Shown: positions 24,468-33,077 of the stretch, in pieces | How the letters are laid out: every line of letters starts with the position of its first letter | Numbering within the stretch: position 1 is the stretch's first letter | Assembly (NCBI RefSeq): GCF_007421925.1 | Contig: NZ_QMDX01000018.1 | Coordinates: 1-35,352 of the forward strand | DNA: 35,352 bases | Source: Haloglomus irregulare | Lineage (GTDB): Archaea > Halobacteriota > Halobacteria > Halobacteriales > Haloarculaceae | Direction of reading: 5' to 3' | The notes under the pieces: generated by a model | What the model was told of the DNA's origin: nothing | Database searches by the model: none | Seen by the model: the letters and a program-made list of their open reading frames with translations, nothing else | Position numbers and translations under genes: made by a program

Positions 24468-25790
24468 TCACTCCCGTTCCGTGACCGTCGCCCGGAGTCC
24501 GTCCGCCGGGCGCAGGGTTATCGCCGGCTCGAACGCCAGTTCATCGCCGTGGACATCGACCTCGTACTGCTGGAGCGTGTGCGCGAGGGTGAACTGAGCC
24601 TCCGTCAACGCGACCTGCCGCCCGATGCAGACCCGGGGGCCGCTGCCGAACGGGAAGTACGAGTCGTGGCTGCGGGAGACCTCGTCCGTCCAGCGGGCGG
24701 GCCGGAACGCGTCGCCGTCGCCCCAGACCCGGTCCTCGCGCTGGTGGGCGTAGGTCGGCAGGAGCACCAGGTCGTCGGTCTCGAATCGGGTCCCCCCGAG
24801 CGTGGTCGGGCCGCGGACCTCGCGGGTCACGTTCCAGGCCGCCGGCGTCAGCCGCAACGTCTCGCGGACCACCCGCTCGGTCAGATCGAAGCCGGAGAGA
24901 TGCTCCCAGGAGGGGGCGGCACCGTCGAGGACGCCCGTCGCCTCCTCGGTCACCCCGGCCCGGACGTCGGGCGACCGCGAGAGGTGATGGAACGCGTAGG
25001 CGATGGTGAGCGCCGTCGTCTCCTGCCCGGCCGTCAGGAAGAGGACCGTCTGGTCGATGAGCTCGTCCTCCGAGAGCTCGACCCCGTCGCGCTCGGCCTC
25101 GATGAGCGCGGTGAGCATGCTGTCCGGCGGGTCCTCGTGCTCGCGGTGCCAGTCGACGAAGTCGCGGGCGACCGCCTCCAGGTCGGCGTCGGCCCGCTCG
25201 AACGCCGCCGAGGGCCCCGACTGGAGCGCGTCGGGAAGCAGCAGGGCGTCGGCGCCGAATTCGAACTCCTCGGCGAACGTGTCCAGCGCCTCGTAGACGG
25301 TACGGGCCTGCTCTCGCGTGGCGTCCCGGCCGAGCAGCGAGCGGGCGATGACCTGCATCGTCAGCATCGACAGCTCCGCGACGAGGTCGATCTCCCCGTT
25401 CTCGGGCCAGCGGTCGAGCATCTCCTCGACGCTCCGCGCGGCGATGTCGGCGTACGCCGCGAGCTGTCCGCCGACGAGTTCGGGCTGGATGACGGACCGC
25501 TGGCGCTCCCAGAGCGGGCCGCGACTGGAGAGCAGGCCCTCCCGGCGGCTAGCCTCCGGCCCGACCCGGGGCCGGACGAACCGCTCCCGGTCGGCCAGTA
25601 TCTCGTGGACCAGCGCCGCGTCGAGGACGACGACGATCCGCTGGCCGCCGGCGGGCTCCAGCCGGACGACCGGGTACTGTCCGCCGTAGGCCTCCTGCAC
25701 CCCGACGAGGAAGCGGAGCGGGTCGTCGGCGAAGCGCGGGACGTTCCCGACGACCGGCGGACCGGGCGGCGTGTGTGGGGTGCGTGTCAT
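24468..25790 (-). CDS. Cytochrome P450
   Basis: This 440-residue soluble P450 starts at the ATG 25788-25790. The I-helix oxygen-binding motif is AGQETT (near residue 253). The K-helix ExxR is ETLR, and the heme loop is FGSGPRVCIGR with the cysteine near 388. The proline-rich start (TPPGPPVVGNVPRF) and the lack of a membrane anchor suggest a soluble bacterial-type class such as CYP102-like or CYP174 relatives. It would need a ferredoxin or reductase supplied elsewhere. It oxidises an unknown hydrophobic substrate. It lies upstream of the SDR gene in the same direction, which fits a shared oxidation pathway. A T-rich GGTTTTTTGC lies about 25 nt before the start. Confidence 0.95.
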   Translation of the reverse strand: MTRTPHTPPGPPVVGNVPRFADDPLRFLVGVQEAYGGQYPVVRLEPAGGQRIVVVLDAALVHEILADRERFVRPRVGPEASRREGLLSSRGPLWERQRSVIQPELVGGQLAAYADIAARSVEEMLDRWPENGEIDLVAELSMLTMQVIARSLLGRDATREQARTVYEALDTFAEEFEFGADALLLPDALQSGPSAAFERADADLEAVARDFVDWHREHEDPPDSMLTALIEAERDGVELSEDELIDQTVLFLTAGQETTALTIAYAFHHLSRSPDVRAGVTEEATGVLDGAAPSWEHLSGFDLTERVVRETLRLTPAAWNVTREVRGPTTLGGTRFETDDLVLLPTYAHQREDRVWGDGDAFRPARWTDEVSRSHDSYFPFGSGPRVCIGRQVALTEAQFTLAHTLQQYEVDVHGDELAFEPAITLRPADGLRATVTERE

Positions 25791-26056
25791 GGCTCGTCTT
25801 GGCCGGGACGAGCAAAAAACCTCAGGACGGCAGCGGCACTGTCCGGACCCGTCAGCGGCGACGGCGAACCAGCACCGGCCACCGGACAGGCAGCGCACGC
25901 ACTCGACGTATCAGGTCGTCCTTCCGAACGTGTACTCGGTGCTCGGTGACGACCTCCCCCTCCCTTCCCGGTGAACGGGACGAGCGGAGGGTCGGAACGT
26001 TCCTCATGGACGGCCCCGAGGACCTCGAGCCCATCGCGGGCCTACCGTCGAACCGA

Positions 26057-27391
26057 CTATGGCTTCTGATCCTGCGCCTCGGCCCGTGCTGCCGAGATGT
26101 CCAACGATTCCGCGACCGCCGACGCCGATTCACGGATCGAATCGGCGTCGGCAACGGTCACCGTCCCGTTCTCCATCAGTACCTCTCCGTCGACCATGGA
26201 GAACTCGACGTCTTCGCCCCGGGCCGCAAACACGAGATACGAGAGCACCTCGTAAAGCGGTGTTCCCCGCGTGGTATCGGTCGTGAGTCCGATGATATCG
26301 GCCCGCCAGCCGGGTTCGAGCCTTCCGAGACGGTCGAATCCGGCAGCCTTTGCCCCGTTTATGATTGCCATCTCGAACACCTCTTCCATGGCTGCCGCAG
26401 TCGGGTCCAGTTGGTCGGTCTTCTGCAACACGCTTGCCTGCTTCATCTCGGTAAGCGCATCCAGCGTGTTGTTACATGGCGGTCCGTCGTTGCCCAGGGC
26501 CACGTTGATATCCCGGTCGAGGTAGTCGACAACGGGGGCGATCCCGCTCGCGAGTTTCATGTTCGAGGACGGGCAGTGGGTGACGTGGGTACCGGTCTCG
26601 GCGAGTAGCTTCCGCTCCGATTCGTCGGTCCAGACACAGTGTGCGAGAACGACGTCCTGCCCGGTCAACCCGACCTCGTCGAGCCAGTGGATATTGCGCT
26701 TTCCCGTATCGTCCTCGACCGTCTGGATCTCGCTGTGATTCTCGCTCGCGTGCGTGTGGATCCGAACGCCCTCGTACCTATCAGCCAGTTCTCTCGCCCC
26801 TCTGAGGCACTCCTCAGTGCAGGACACGGCGAACCGTGGCGTGACCGCATAGCGGATCCTGTCGTCGAAGCTCCCGTGATACCGCCGTATCAGTCGCTCG
26901 GATTCCGCAAGCGCGTCTCGGGTGTCCTCCATCAGCCCCCCCGGCGAACGCCGGTCCATCAGCACCTTGCCGAGAACCCCGCGAACTCCCATCTCACCCG
27001 CGGCCTCGAAGGCGCGTTCGGCATGAGCGACCGAGAGGTGATCGATCGCGGTCGTCGTTCCGGTCTCGATGAGTTCCAGATATCCCAGTCTGGCGGCGAC
27101 CTCCATCTCCTCGGCCGTCAGCGACGCCTCCATGGGTAGAATGTAGTCGAACAGCCAGTCGATGAGTTCCGTGTCGTCCGAGATGCCGCGGCCCAAACTC
27201 TGGACCGAGTGGATATGACCCCCGATAAGCCCCGGCATGATGATATCGTATCGCCGCTCGGTATGATCTGGATATCGCTCCCGGATCGACGCTTGCTCGC
27301 CGACGGCAACGATCTCTCTACCGTCCACAACGACGGAGCCTTCCTCGATAACCGTCGAGGAATCTTGGACGACTGTCCCGGATATCTTCAT
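26057..27391 (-). CDS. Amidohydrolase, probable guanine/8-oxoguanine deaminase-like
   Basis: This 444-residue amidohydrolase is of the SsnA/TrzA-like branch. Metal ligands: H59 and H61 in GGHIH, H214 in HTHASE with E217, H251 in LAHCVW and D302 in GNDGPP. The spacing matches deaminases that remove an amino group from purine or triazine rings. The segments PGLIGGHIHSVQS and LGNDGPPCNN fit guanine or 8-oxoguanine deaminases and 5'-deoxyadenosine deaminases, so the exact substrate is open. As the first gene in a purine catabolism island, guanine to xanthine is the simplest reading. A palindrome lies across its TATA box and may bind a regulator. Confidence 0.88.
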   Translation of the reverse strand: MKISGTVVQDSSTVIEEGSVVVDGREIVAVGEQASIRERYPDHTERRYDIIMPGLIGGHIHSVQSLGRGISDDTELIDWLFDYILPMEASLTAEEMEVAARLGYLELIETGTTTAIDHLSVAHAERAFEAAGEMGVRGVLGKVLMDRRSPGGLMEDTRDALAESERLIRRYHGSFDDRIRYAVTPRFAVSCTEECLRGARELADRYEGVRIHTHASENHSEIQTVEDDTGKRNIHWLDEVGLTGQDVVLAHCVWTDESERKLLAETGTHVTHCPSSNMKLASGIAPVVDYLDRDINVALGNDGPPCNNTLDALTEMKQASVLQKTDQLDPTAAAMEEVFEMAIINGAKAAGFDRLGRLEPGWRADIIGLTTDTTRGTPLYEVLSYLVFAARGEDVEFSMVDGEVLMENGTVTVADADSIRESASAVAESLDISAARAEAQDQKP

Positions 27392-27401
27392 CCGATTCGG
27401 T

Positions 27402-27418
27402 TATATGGTCTCCATATA
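27402..27418. promoter_or_regulatory. Perfect palindrome over the amidohydrolase promoter
   Basis: TATATGG (27402-27408), TCT, CCATATA (27412-27418): a perfect 7-bp inverted repeat with a 3-nt spacer. It lies 10 nt before the ATG and overlaps the likely TATA element (TTATATATGG on the minus strand, centred about 26 nt from the ATG). A regulator bound here would block the promoter. Confidence 0.6.
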
Positions 27419-27818
27419 TAAGTTTCCCGCTCGCGTGCTCTGCCCCCGCGAGACGGCTTCCGAGATCCGGTGGGGACCGGGCCCTCTGTGACCAGTGATA
27501 GAAGCTGGACAGCGACCAGTTCGAGCACCGGGTGGCCAGCCGTTCGGCAATCGGACCGGGCGTACCGTCCCACAGGGGTGGACGCGCTGTGGGTCACGGA
27601 CTGATACCGGTCGTGGTATCTGCGGTTTCGAACGACGAGTGGCGTTGATCACCGTCCCCCAGTATTACCCCAACCCGTACCGATTAGAGGGTCGAGCCAC
27701 GCCGAACAGTTGTTGGACGCATGCGCTACATCCGAAACCATTGCCCACTGAAAGAGGGAGGAAACCCCCGAGTATCGAGAAACCCCGGTTCACCCCCGGC
27801 GGGGACCGACTCCCCCGG
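27419..27818. other. 400-nt divergent spacer between two catabolic genes
   Basis: No convincing gene. Apart from the palindrome just to its left I see no clear TATA element for the plus-strand gene at 27819. Confidence 0.4.
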
Positions 27819-29198
27819 ATGACCGTCGACCTCGCCGTTCGCGGTGGCACCCTCGTCTCCCCCGATGGGATGGTCGAGGGGACACTCCTCGTCGACGGGG
27901 ACCGGATCGCTGGTGTCGTCTCACCCGGGCCCGACGTCGATGCGGTGGACGTCGTCGATGTCGATGGGTCGCTCGTCCTTCCCGGCATCGTCGACCCACA
28001 TGTCCACGTCGCAGGGCCCAACACCATCGACACGTACGAGTCCGGCAGCAAGGCTGCCGCCCTCGGCGGTGTGACGAGTTTCATCTCGTTCGCCTGGCAA
28101 GGGTGGGACGGCGCGGAGGCACCGTGGTCAGCGCCGGGGACGCTCCAGGACGCAGTCGCACGGAAACGCGGCGAGGCGGAGTCGTCCCTCATCGACTTCG
28201 CGGTGCATGCGACGATCACTCGAGAGGACCCGGCGGTACTGGACGAACTCGAAACACTCGTCGAGCGGGGTGTCGTCTCGTTCAAGATGTTCACCGCCTA
28301 CGAGTTCGGACTCGGGAACGGCTTCATCGAGCGGGTTTTCGACGAGCTAGCGCCACTCGGCGCGGTTGCGGTTCTCCACACGGAGGACCCCGACGTCTGT
28401 TCCGCGCGTGAGGCGGCGATGCGAGAGAGCGGTCGCGGCGAGCCGACGGCGTACCCGGACTCACGACCGCCACACGCGGAAGCCATGGCTGCTGACGACG
28501 CCGTTCGGATGGCCGAGAGCACCGGGGTGAAGTACTACGGTATCCACACCTCCTGTCGCGATTCGGCAGCGGTAATCGAGTCCGCACAGACGGACAAGTC
28601 ACGGATCAGGGGCGAAACCTGTGTCCACTACACCACGCTGGACCGCAGCGTTCACCAGCGGTTAGGCAACCTCCCGATGCTGGCGCCGCCCATCCGGTCG
28701 CCCGATGACGTTGAGGCGATGTTCGAGCATCTAGTCGGCGGCACCCTGGATGTCGTCTCGACCGACCACGTGGCCTTCACTCGTGAGACCAAGCAGATCG
28801 AGTGCTGGTGGGACTCCGAATTCGGTTCGAACAGCGTACAGCGGTCCCTCCCGGTCTTTCACGACGAAGCTGTCGTGCAACGAGGGCTCCCGTATCCGAC
28901 GCTGGTCCAGCTCATGTGTGCTAACCCGGCGCGTCTGTTCGGGCTATCGGGGAAGGGTACCTTGGAGCCAGGGACCGACGCCGACTTCGTCGTCTTCGAT
29001 CCGAACGCCACGCGGACGATTACGGCCGAGGACAACGCCTCGTTGGCCGATTACTCGATTTACGAGGGCCGAGAGGTGACTGGCTACGTCGAACGGACGT
29101 ATCTGCGGGGCGAGTGTATCGCCGCCGAGGGCGAAGTGCTCGGGGATGCCGGCGACGGACAGCGAATCGACCGAACGGTTCCGGACTGGCGTCGATGA
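27819..29198 (+). CDS. Dihydropyrimidinase/allantoinase-like cyclic amidohydrolase
   Basis: This 459-residue protein starts at ATG 27819 (MTVDLAVRGGTLV), the family's usual first strand. The frame is open upstream, but that part is basic and not protein-like. The binuclear metal centre is intact: H61 and H63 in DPHVHV, the carboxylated Lys K156 in SFKMFTAYE, H187 in LHTED, H243 in GIHTSC and D316 in STDHVAF. The enzyme opens cyclic amides: hydantoins, dihydropyrimidines or allantoin. Context next to uricase, HIU hydrolase and an allantoate-type M20 enzyme favours allantoin. The strain of allantoinases called PuuE is unrelated in fold, and a PuuE-like protein is also in the window (14456-15328). 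Confidence 0.9.
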   Translation: MTVDLAVRGGTLVSPDGMVEGTLLVDGDRIAGVVSPGPDVDAVDVVDVDGSLVLPGIVDPHVHVAGPNTIDTYESGSKAAALGGVTSFISFAWQGWDGAEAPWSAPGTLQDAVARKRGEAESSLIDFAVHATITREDPAVLDELETLVERGVVSFKMFTAYEFGLGNGFIERVFDELAPLGAVAVLHTEDPDVCSAREAAMRESGRGEPTAYPDSRPPHAEAMAADDAVRMAESTGVKYYGIHTSCRDSAAVIESAQTDKSRIRGETCVHYTTLDRSVHQRLGNLPMLAPPIRSPDDVEAMFEHLVGGTLDVVSTDHVAFTRETKQIECWWDSEFGSNSVQRSLPVFHDEAVVQRGLPYPTLVQLMCANPARLFGLSGKGTLEPGTDADFVVFDPNATRTITAEDNASLADYSIYEGREVTGYVERTYLRGECIAAEGEVLGDAGDGQRIDRTVPDWRR

Positions 29199-29387
29199 GG
29201 ACTGCCGGCTACCGCAGTTCGGGACGAGAGCACCCCCACAGGACCGGACGTGGTCCACCGAGTGTGTAACACGATCCGATGTCTCACTGTTCAAAACGAT
29301 TAATCCGGAACGAGACACACCAGAACTGGGATAAAAAACCATCCTCACATGCCAGATGAATATCCAACTATCGCGGACAGAGGACTC

Positions 29388-29397
29388 ACGTTTAGCC
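29388..29397 (+). promoter_or_regulatory. TATA-like element of the M20 amidohydrolase gene
   Basis: CACGTTTAGC ends about 23 nt before the ATG at 29420, in an otherwise AT-enriched 220-nt spacer. Confidence 0.4.
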
Positions 29398-29419
29398 CCT
29401 TCCGTCCGGGCACTGAGCG

Positions 29420-30694
29420 ATGAGTAGCGGATTCGAAATCGACCGCGAGGCGGTCAAGGACGACATCCAGCGAACGGCGAACATCGGGATGGTCGATTCG
29501 GATGTGGGAGTTGCCCGAACCGTTCTGCCCGGGTCACCAGCGAACGGACAGGCGCGCACGTACCTCGTCGAGCGGATGACCACTGCCGGACTGGAGGTGT
29601 CCACCGATGCCGTCGGGAACATTTGCGGTCGGTGGGCACCGCCCGAATGCGACCAGACGGCCGGGGCGGTCGCCGTTGGCAGCCATCTCGACTCGGTCCC
29701 GATGGGGGGGATATTCGATGGCCCGCTCGGGATCTATGCTGGACTGGAGGGCGTCCGAACGATCAAACGGAACGCCCGCGATATCACGCGGCCGATCGAA
29801 GTCGTCTGCTTCACTGGCGAGGAGGGGACGCGGTTCGCGAACGGCGTTCTGGGCTCGTCGGTCTCGGCGGGGAAACGATCCGTCGCGGATGCGCTCGCAC
29901 TGTCCGACGGCGACGTCACGCTCGAACAGGCCCTCCAGGACATCGGTTTCCGGGGCGAGGGGCGACTCGATGCGAGTGAGTGGGACTCGTGGCTGGAGCT
30001 CCACGTCGAACAGGGCAGGATACTCGAACGCGCGAACGACCCGGTCGGCGTGGTGTCCTCGATCACCGGGACGACCCGGTGTCGAGTCCGAATCGAGGGA
30101 GAGGCCAACCACGCCGGGACGACGCCGATGCATGAGCGTACCGACGCGCTCGCCGCGGCGAGTGAACTGGTTCTCGCCGTTGAGGGCGATGCCCGGGAGA
30201 TCGCTGTCGATGAGAGCGAATCGGCCGTCGCTACCGTCGGGTCGCTGACCGTCGACCCCGGAACGATAAACGTCGTCCCGGGGACCGTAACGCTCGGGAT
30301 CGACATCCGGGATACGGAGTCGTCGGTGATAGAACGGATGGTCGGCACCGTCGAGAAGACCTGTGACGCGCTTCGACGCGACCGCGACGTCGAGGTTAGC
30401 CTCGAAACCCCGTACGAGATTCGCCCGCAACCGATGGCGGAGCGCGTCCGGGGGGCGTTGCACAGCGGCGCCCGACGGATGGATCTGGAGCCGCTCGTGC
30501 TCCACTCCGGGGCCGGGCACGACACGATGCAGGTCGCCACCGTCACGGATGCCAGAATGCTGTTCGCTCGATCGCGTGGCGGCCACTCGCATAGCCCGCT
30601 CGAACATACCGACTGGCTCGACTGTGCCGTCGCCACGCAGGTCCTGACCAACGCACTCGCCGAACTGGCGGGCGCTGAACCGCAACGCAACTGA
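29420..30694 (+). CDS. M20-family amidohydrolase (allantoate amidohydrolase / N-carbamoyl amino acid hydrolase)
   Basis: This 424-residue M20 enzyme has metal ligands H89 (GSHLDSV), D100 (GGIFDGPLG), the catalytic E134 and metal E135 (FTGEEGTRF), a further His in LELHVEQG and a final His in RGGHSHSP. The dimerisation domain reads EANHAGTTPMHERTDALAA, which is typical of the allantoate amidohydrolase (AllC) / L-carbamoylase (HyuC) branch. These enzymes hydrolyse a carbamoyl group and release ammonia and carbon dioxide. After the cyclic amidohydrolase and beside uricase genes, allantoate to ureidoglycolate or ureidoglycine is likely. The sequence alone does not separate AllC from HyuC. Confidence 0.9.
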   Translation: MSSGFEIDREAVKDDIQRTANIGMVDSDVGVARTVLPGSPANGQARTYLVERMTTAGLEVSTDAVGNICGRWAPPECDQTAGAVAVGSHLDSVPMGGIFDGPLGIYAGLEGVRTIKRNARDITRPIEVVCFTGEEGTRFANGVLGSSVSAGKRSVADALALSDGDVTLEQALQDIGFRGEGRLDASEWDSWLELHVEQGRILERANDPVGVVSSITGTTRCRVRIEGEANHAGTTPMHERTDALAAASELVLAVEGDAREIAVDESESAVATVGSLTVDPGTINVVPGTVTLGIDIRDTESSVIERMVGTVEKTCDALRRDRDVEVSLETPYEIRPQPMAERVRGALHSGARRMDLEPLVLHSGAGHDTMQVATVTDARMLFARSRGGHSHSPLEHTDWLDCAVATQVLTNALAELAGAEPQRN

Positions 30695-30778
30695 TGACAA
30701 CACAGTGTCCAACGATCACGTCCGAACCGAATCGTACACCAGCCGTCCCGAACCGAGCGACGACCAAACCAACCCCGA

Positions 30779-31213
30779 ATGATGAGTGAGATCGAACTGC
30801 TTGTCAACGACGAGTCGTACACCGCGTCGCTACTCGAATCCGAAGCACCGGAGTCGGTTGCGACGGTCACCGACTTCCTGCCGCTGCAGTCGGAGCTCAT
30901 GCACGTCCGGTGGAGCGGCCACGCGACGTGGGTCAACATCGACGAAATCGACCTCGGCGACGTGCCTCGCGAGAACCACACTGTCTATCCGTCCCGAGGC
31001 GATCTGCTCCTGTATCCGGGGTTCCGAAACGAACAGGAGATTCTTCTGGCGTGTGGGCCGACGTGTTTTAAGAGCCCGGCTGGCGAACTCGCCGGGAACC
31101 ACTTCGCCACGCTCGATGCCTCGCGTGAAAGGCTCGTGGCGCTCGAGGAGCTGACCCTGGAGGAGGGAACCCAGGAGATCACCATCAGGACCGTTGACGG
31201 CCGGACCGACTAA
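30779..31213 (+). CDS. DUF3830 protein (cyclophilin-like barrel)
   Basis: This protein has 144 residues from ATG 30779 or 143 from the ATG at 30782. It is almost all beta strands. Its motifs ESVATVTDFLPLQSELMHVRWSGHATWV and YPSRGDLLLYPGF are typical of DUF3830, a cyclophilin-like barrel family found in bacterial and archaeal ring-opening catabolic clusters. It has conserved His, Trp and Arg residues that could be catalytic, but the reaction is unknown. It lies about 85 nt after the M20 gene in the same direction and is probably cotranscribed. Its TAA overlaps the stop of the convergent HIU hydrolase. It may be a racemase, isomerase or binding protein acting on a ureide. Confidence 0.82.
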   Translation: MMSEIELLVNDESYTASLLESEAPESVATVTDFLPLQSELMHVRWSGHATWVNIDEIDLGDVPRENHTVYPSRGDLLLYPGFRNEQEILLACGPTCFKSPAGELAGNHFATLDASRERLVALEELTLEEGTQEITIRTVDGRTD

Positions 31214-31560
31214 CTGCCCCGGTAGGTCGTGTAGCCGCCGGGGGACAGCAGTAGCGGCACGTGATACTGCTCGTCTGGCTCATCGATAACGAACCGTACC
31301 GGCACCGTTTCGAGGAACGACGATCCACCGGGGCCGTCTCGATAATACCTCCCGACGTCGAAGACCAACTGGTAGGTCCCTGATTCCATCTCGTCGGGGC
31401 CCAACAGTGGCTCGTCCAGCCGACCGTCGTCGTTCGTGGTTCCGGCGGTGAGCGTCTCGGTCTCACCGGACCGGTCTACTCGCTGGAGCGTGACCTCGAC
31501 CCCCGACGCGGGGCCCTCCTGGCTGGTGTCGAGTACGTGTGTCGTGAGCCCGGCACTCAT
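31210..31560 (-). CDS. uraH: 5-hydroxyisourate hydrolase (transthyretin-related)
   Basis: This 116-residue protein is the family's usual length. It starts MSAGLTTHVLDTSQEGPASGV with catalytic H8. It has R47 in DDGRL and H100 in YHVPLLLSPGGY. It ends in the C-terminal signature YRGS (113-116) that separates hydrolases from transthyretins. It hydrolyses 5-hydroxyisourate, the uricase product, to OHCU in the cytosol. Its ATG overlaps the uricase TGA by 4 nt, so translation is likely coupled. Its stop overlaps that of the DUF3830 gene on the other strand. The next enzyme, OHCU decarboxylase, is not in the window. Confidence 0.95.
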   Translation of the reverse strand: MSAGLTTHVLDTSQEGPASGVEVTLQRVDRSGETETLTAGTTNDDGRLDEPLLGPDEMESGTYQLVFDVGRYYRDGPGGSSFLETVPVRFVIDEPDEQYHVPLLLSPGGYTTYRGS

Positions 31561-32285
31561 TCCTCGGCCTCCGTATCGAGATCGCTCCGGTCCATCGAGA
31601 ACTGCTGGAAGCCGGTGGGTCTTGGTGGCTCCCGAAGCACCTTCCCGTCACCCTCCAGGTCGTCACGGACTCCGATCCAGGTCCGGTTGTTCGCCTCGAA
31701 GCGCACCGACTCCAACTGCGGGAACCGCCTGAGAACCCGCTGCCCGATCCGGTAGATCAACTGCTGGATGGAGTTCACATCGAGCTCGTCGAAGACGACC
31801 TGTGCGATATCACGCACCTGCTCTGCCGGGACGTACGCCTCGGTATCCGTCCCCAGGGCGTGTTCGGTGTCGGCGTACGTCCAGAGGACGTCGAGTCCAA
31901 GGTAAAGCGTGCGGTTCTCGCGCTCGGGCAGCGTCGTGTACTCGTCCTGTACGTATCCGGTGAAGGAGTTGTCCTTGACCTTCACGAGTTCGATCCCGGT
32001 CACGCCACTCGTCTGCTCCTCGATGGTGGTACCGTCTGTCGTCCGGGTGAGGTACAGTTCGCCGTACCCCGCCGGCCCATCCTCTACGCCGAAGACGAGT
32101 TCGCTCGGCTCGAAGCCGTCGTCGGAGGGGACGGACCGCTCGTCGAACGGGAGCTCGTCGGCCGAGATCGCCACCGCTTCCATCTGGGAGTACGTGTCGA
32201 GGAGCTCCGCACCCACGTACTCGAGGAACCCTTCGATCGTCGCCCCGTCGTACTCACCCATGTGATGGTAGATGAAGTTCTTCAT
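31557..32285 (-). CDS. Uricase, N-terminally truncated
   Basis: This 242-residue protein is clearly uricase along most of its length: KNFIYHHMGEYDGATIEGFL, later GIELVKVKDNSFTGYVQDEY, and FEANNRTWIGV near the end. Complete uricases have about 290-300 residues. The part normally before the KN motif is missing here: the strand with the catalytic lysine (YGK motif) and the VATDTMKN-type strand with the catalytic threonine. I find no such sequence in any frame of the 135 nt between this ATG and the upstream gene's stop (32421). Either the gene is 5'-deleted and inactive, or the missing half lies elsewhere. In some organisms uricase is fused to OHCU decarboxylase at the N-terminus, so a deletion could have removed both. 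Confidence 0.85.
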   Translation of the reverse strand: MKNFIYHHMGEYDGATIEGFLEYVGAELLDTYSQMEAVAISADELPFDERSVPSDDGFEPSELVFGVEDGPAGYGELYLTRTTDGTTIEEQTSGVTGIELVKVKDNSFTGYVQDEYTTLPERENRTLYLGLDVLWTYADTEHALGTDTEAYVPAEQVRDIAQVVFDELDVNSIQQLIYRIGQRVLRRFPQLESVRFEANNRTWIGVRDDLEGDGKVLREPPRPTGFQQFSMDRSDLDTEAEE

Positions 32286-32420
32286 CGGCCGCCGCGCTCC
32301 CGGCGGTCCTCGCCGTTCGTGTGGTTGACCGATCCGAGCTCCCTGACCGCTCGACGCCGACCGGGACTCGACGGCCGACCGCGACCGTCGTCTCGCCGGG
32401 GTGGCCGGGAGTCGGGGTGC

Positions 32421-33077
32421 TCACCGGTGTCGAGCGAGGTCCGCCGACGTGTCGATATCGGTCCGCACGCCGGGGTCCGGCACCGCGAGCAACACTGCGT
32501 CGTCACACTCCAGAAGGACCGACCGGCCGCCGGTGTCCCCGTCGACGGCCGTGAGCGCCCCGAAATGTCGGCTATCGAATAGTACCGGGTTCCCGCGGTC
32601 GCCGTCGTGTGCCACCGCTATCGCGGAGGCGGTCCCGGACCGGTATGCTCGGATCACGCTATCGACGGTCCCGGCTCCGACGAACGGCATATCCCCGGGG
32701 AGGAAGACGACGGCATCCGCGTCCAGGTCGCGTGCGGCTCCCCCGCCGACGGCGACGGATGTCGACTGGCCTGCGGCGTACTCGGGGTTCTCCACGAACC
32801 GCACCTCGCATTCGGCCAGCGCGTCGCGGACCCGGTCGGCCTCGTATCCGAGAACGACCACGACCTCGGCCGACGTCGCCCCGAGCAGCGACTGCGTCGC
32901 CCGGCGGACCAGTGGCGTCCCGTTCAGTTCGGCGAGCAGCTTGTTCCCGTCACCGAAACGGGAGCTGGTTCCGGCGGCGAGCACCACCCCCACCACACGC
33001 TCGTGGCCGGATTCCGGCCTCGACCCCCCACGTTCGATGTCGGCTGGCGCGACGACCCGGGGCTCGGTGCCGGTCAC
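32421..33077 (-). CDS. MocA-like molybdenum cofactor cytidylyltransferase
   Basis: This 218-residue nucleotidyltransferase starts at a GTG (33075-33077); the true start may be a later GTG just before VVGVVLAAG. The nucleotide-binding signature LAAGTSSRFGDGNKLL (33-48) includes the lysine. Further signs are VVVLGYEADRV, FLPGDMPFVGAGTVDSVI and a final segment DGDRGNPVLFDSRHFGAL. MocA adds CMP to molybdopterin for xanthine dehydrogenase-type enzymes. It faces away from the XdhC gene, and both serve xanthine dehydrogenase maturation, although that enzyme is not in the window. The 135 nt to the truncated uricase hold nothing clear. Confidence 0.85.
   Translation of the reverse strand: MTGTEPRVVAPADIERGGSRPESGHERVVGVVLAAGTSSRFGDGNKLLAELNGTPLVRRATQSLLGATSAEVVVVLGYEADRVRDALAECEVRFVENPEYAAGQSTSVAVGGGAARDLDADAVVFLPGDMPFVGAGTVDSVIRAYRSGTASAIAVAHDGDRGNPVLFDSRHFGALTAVDGDTGGRSVLLECDDAVLLAVPDPGVRTDIDTSADLARHR

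Noticed and set aside
24390-25949. Plus-strand ORF of 519 codons opposite the cytochrome P450
   Set aside because: It mirrors the P450, whose heme loop, I-helix and K-helix motifs are all intact on the minus strand.
29534-30712. Minus-strand ORF of 392 codons opposite the M20 enzyme
   Set aside because: Antisense mirror of a clear M20 gene, with no motif of its own.
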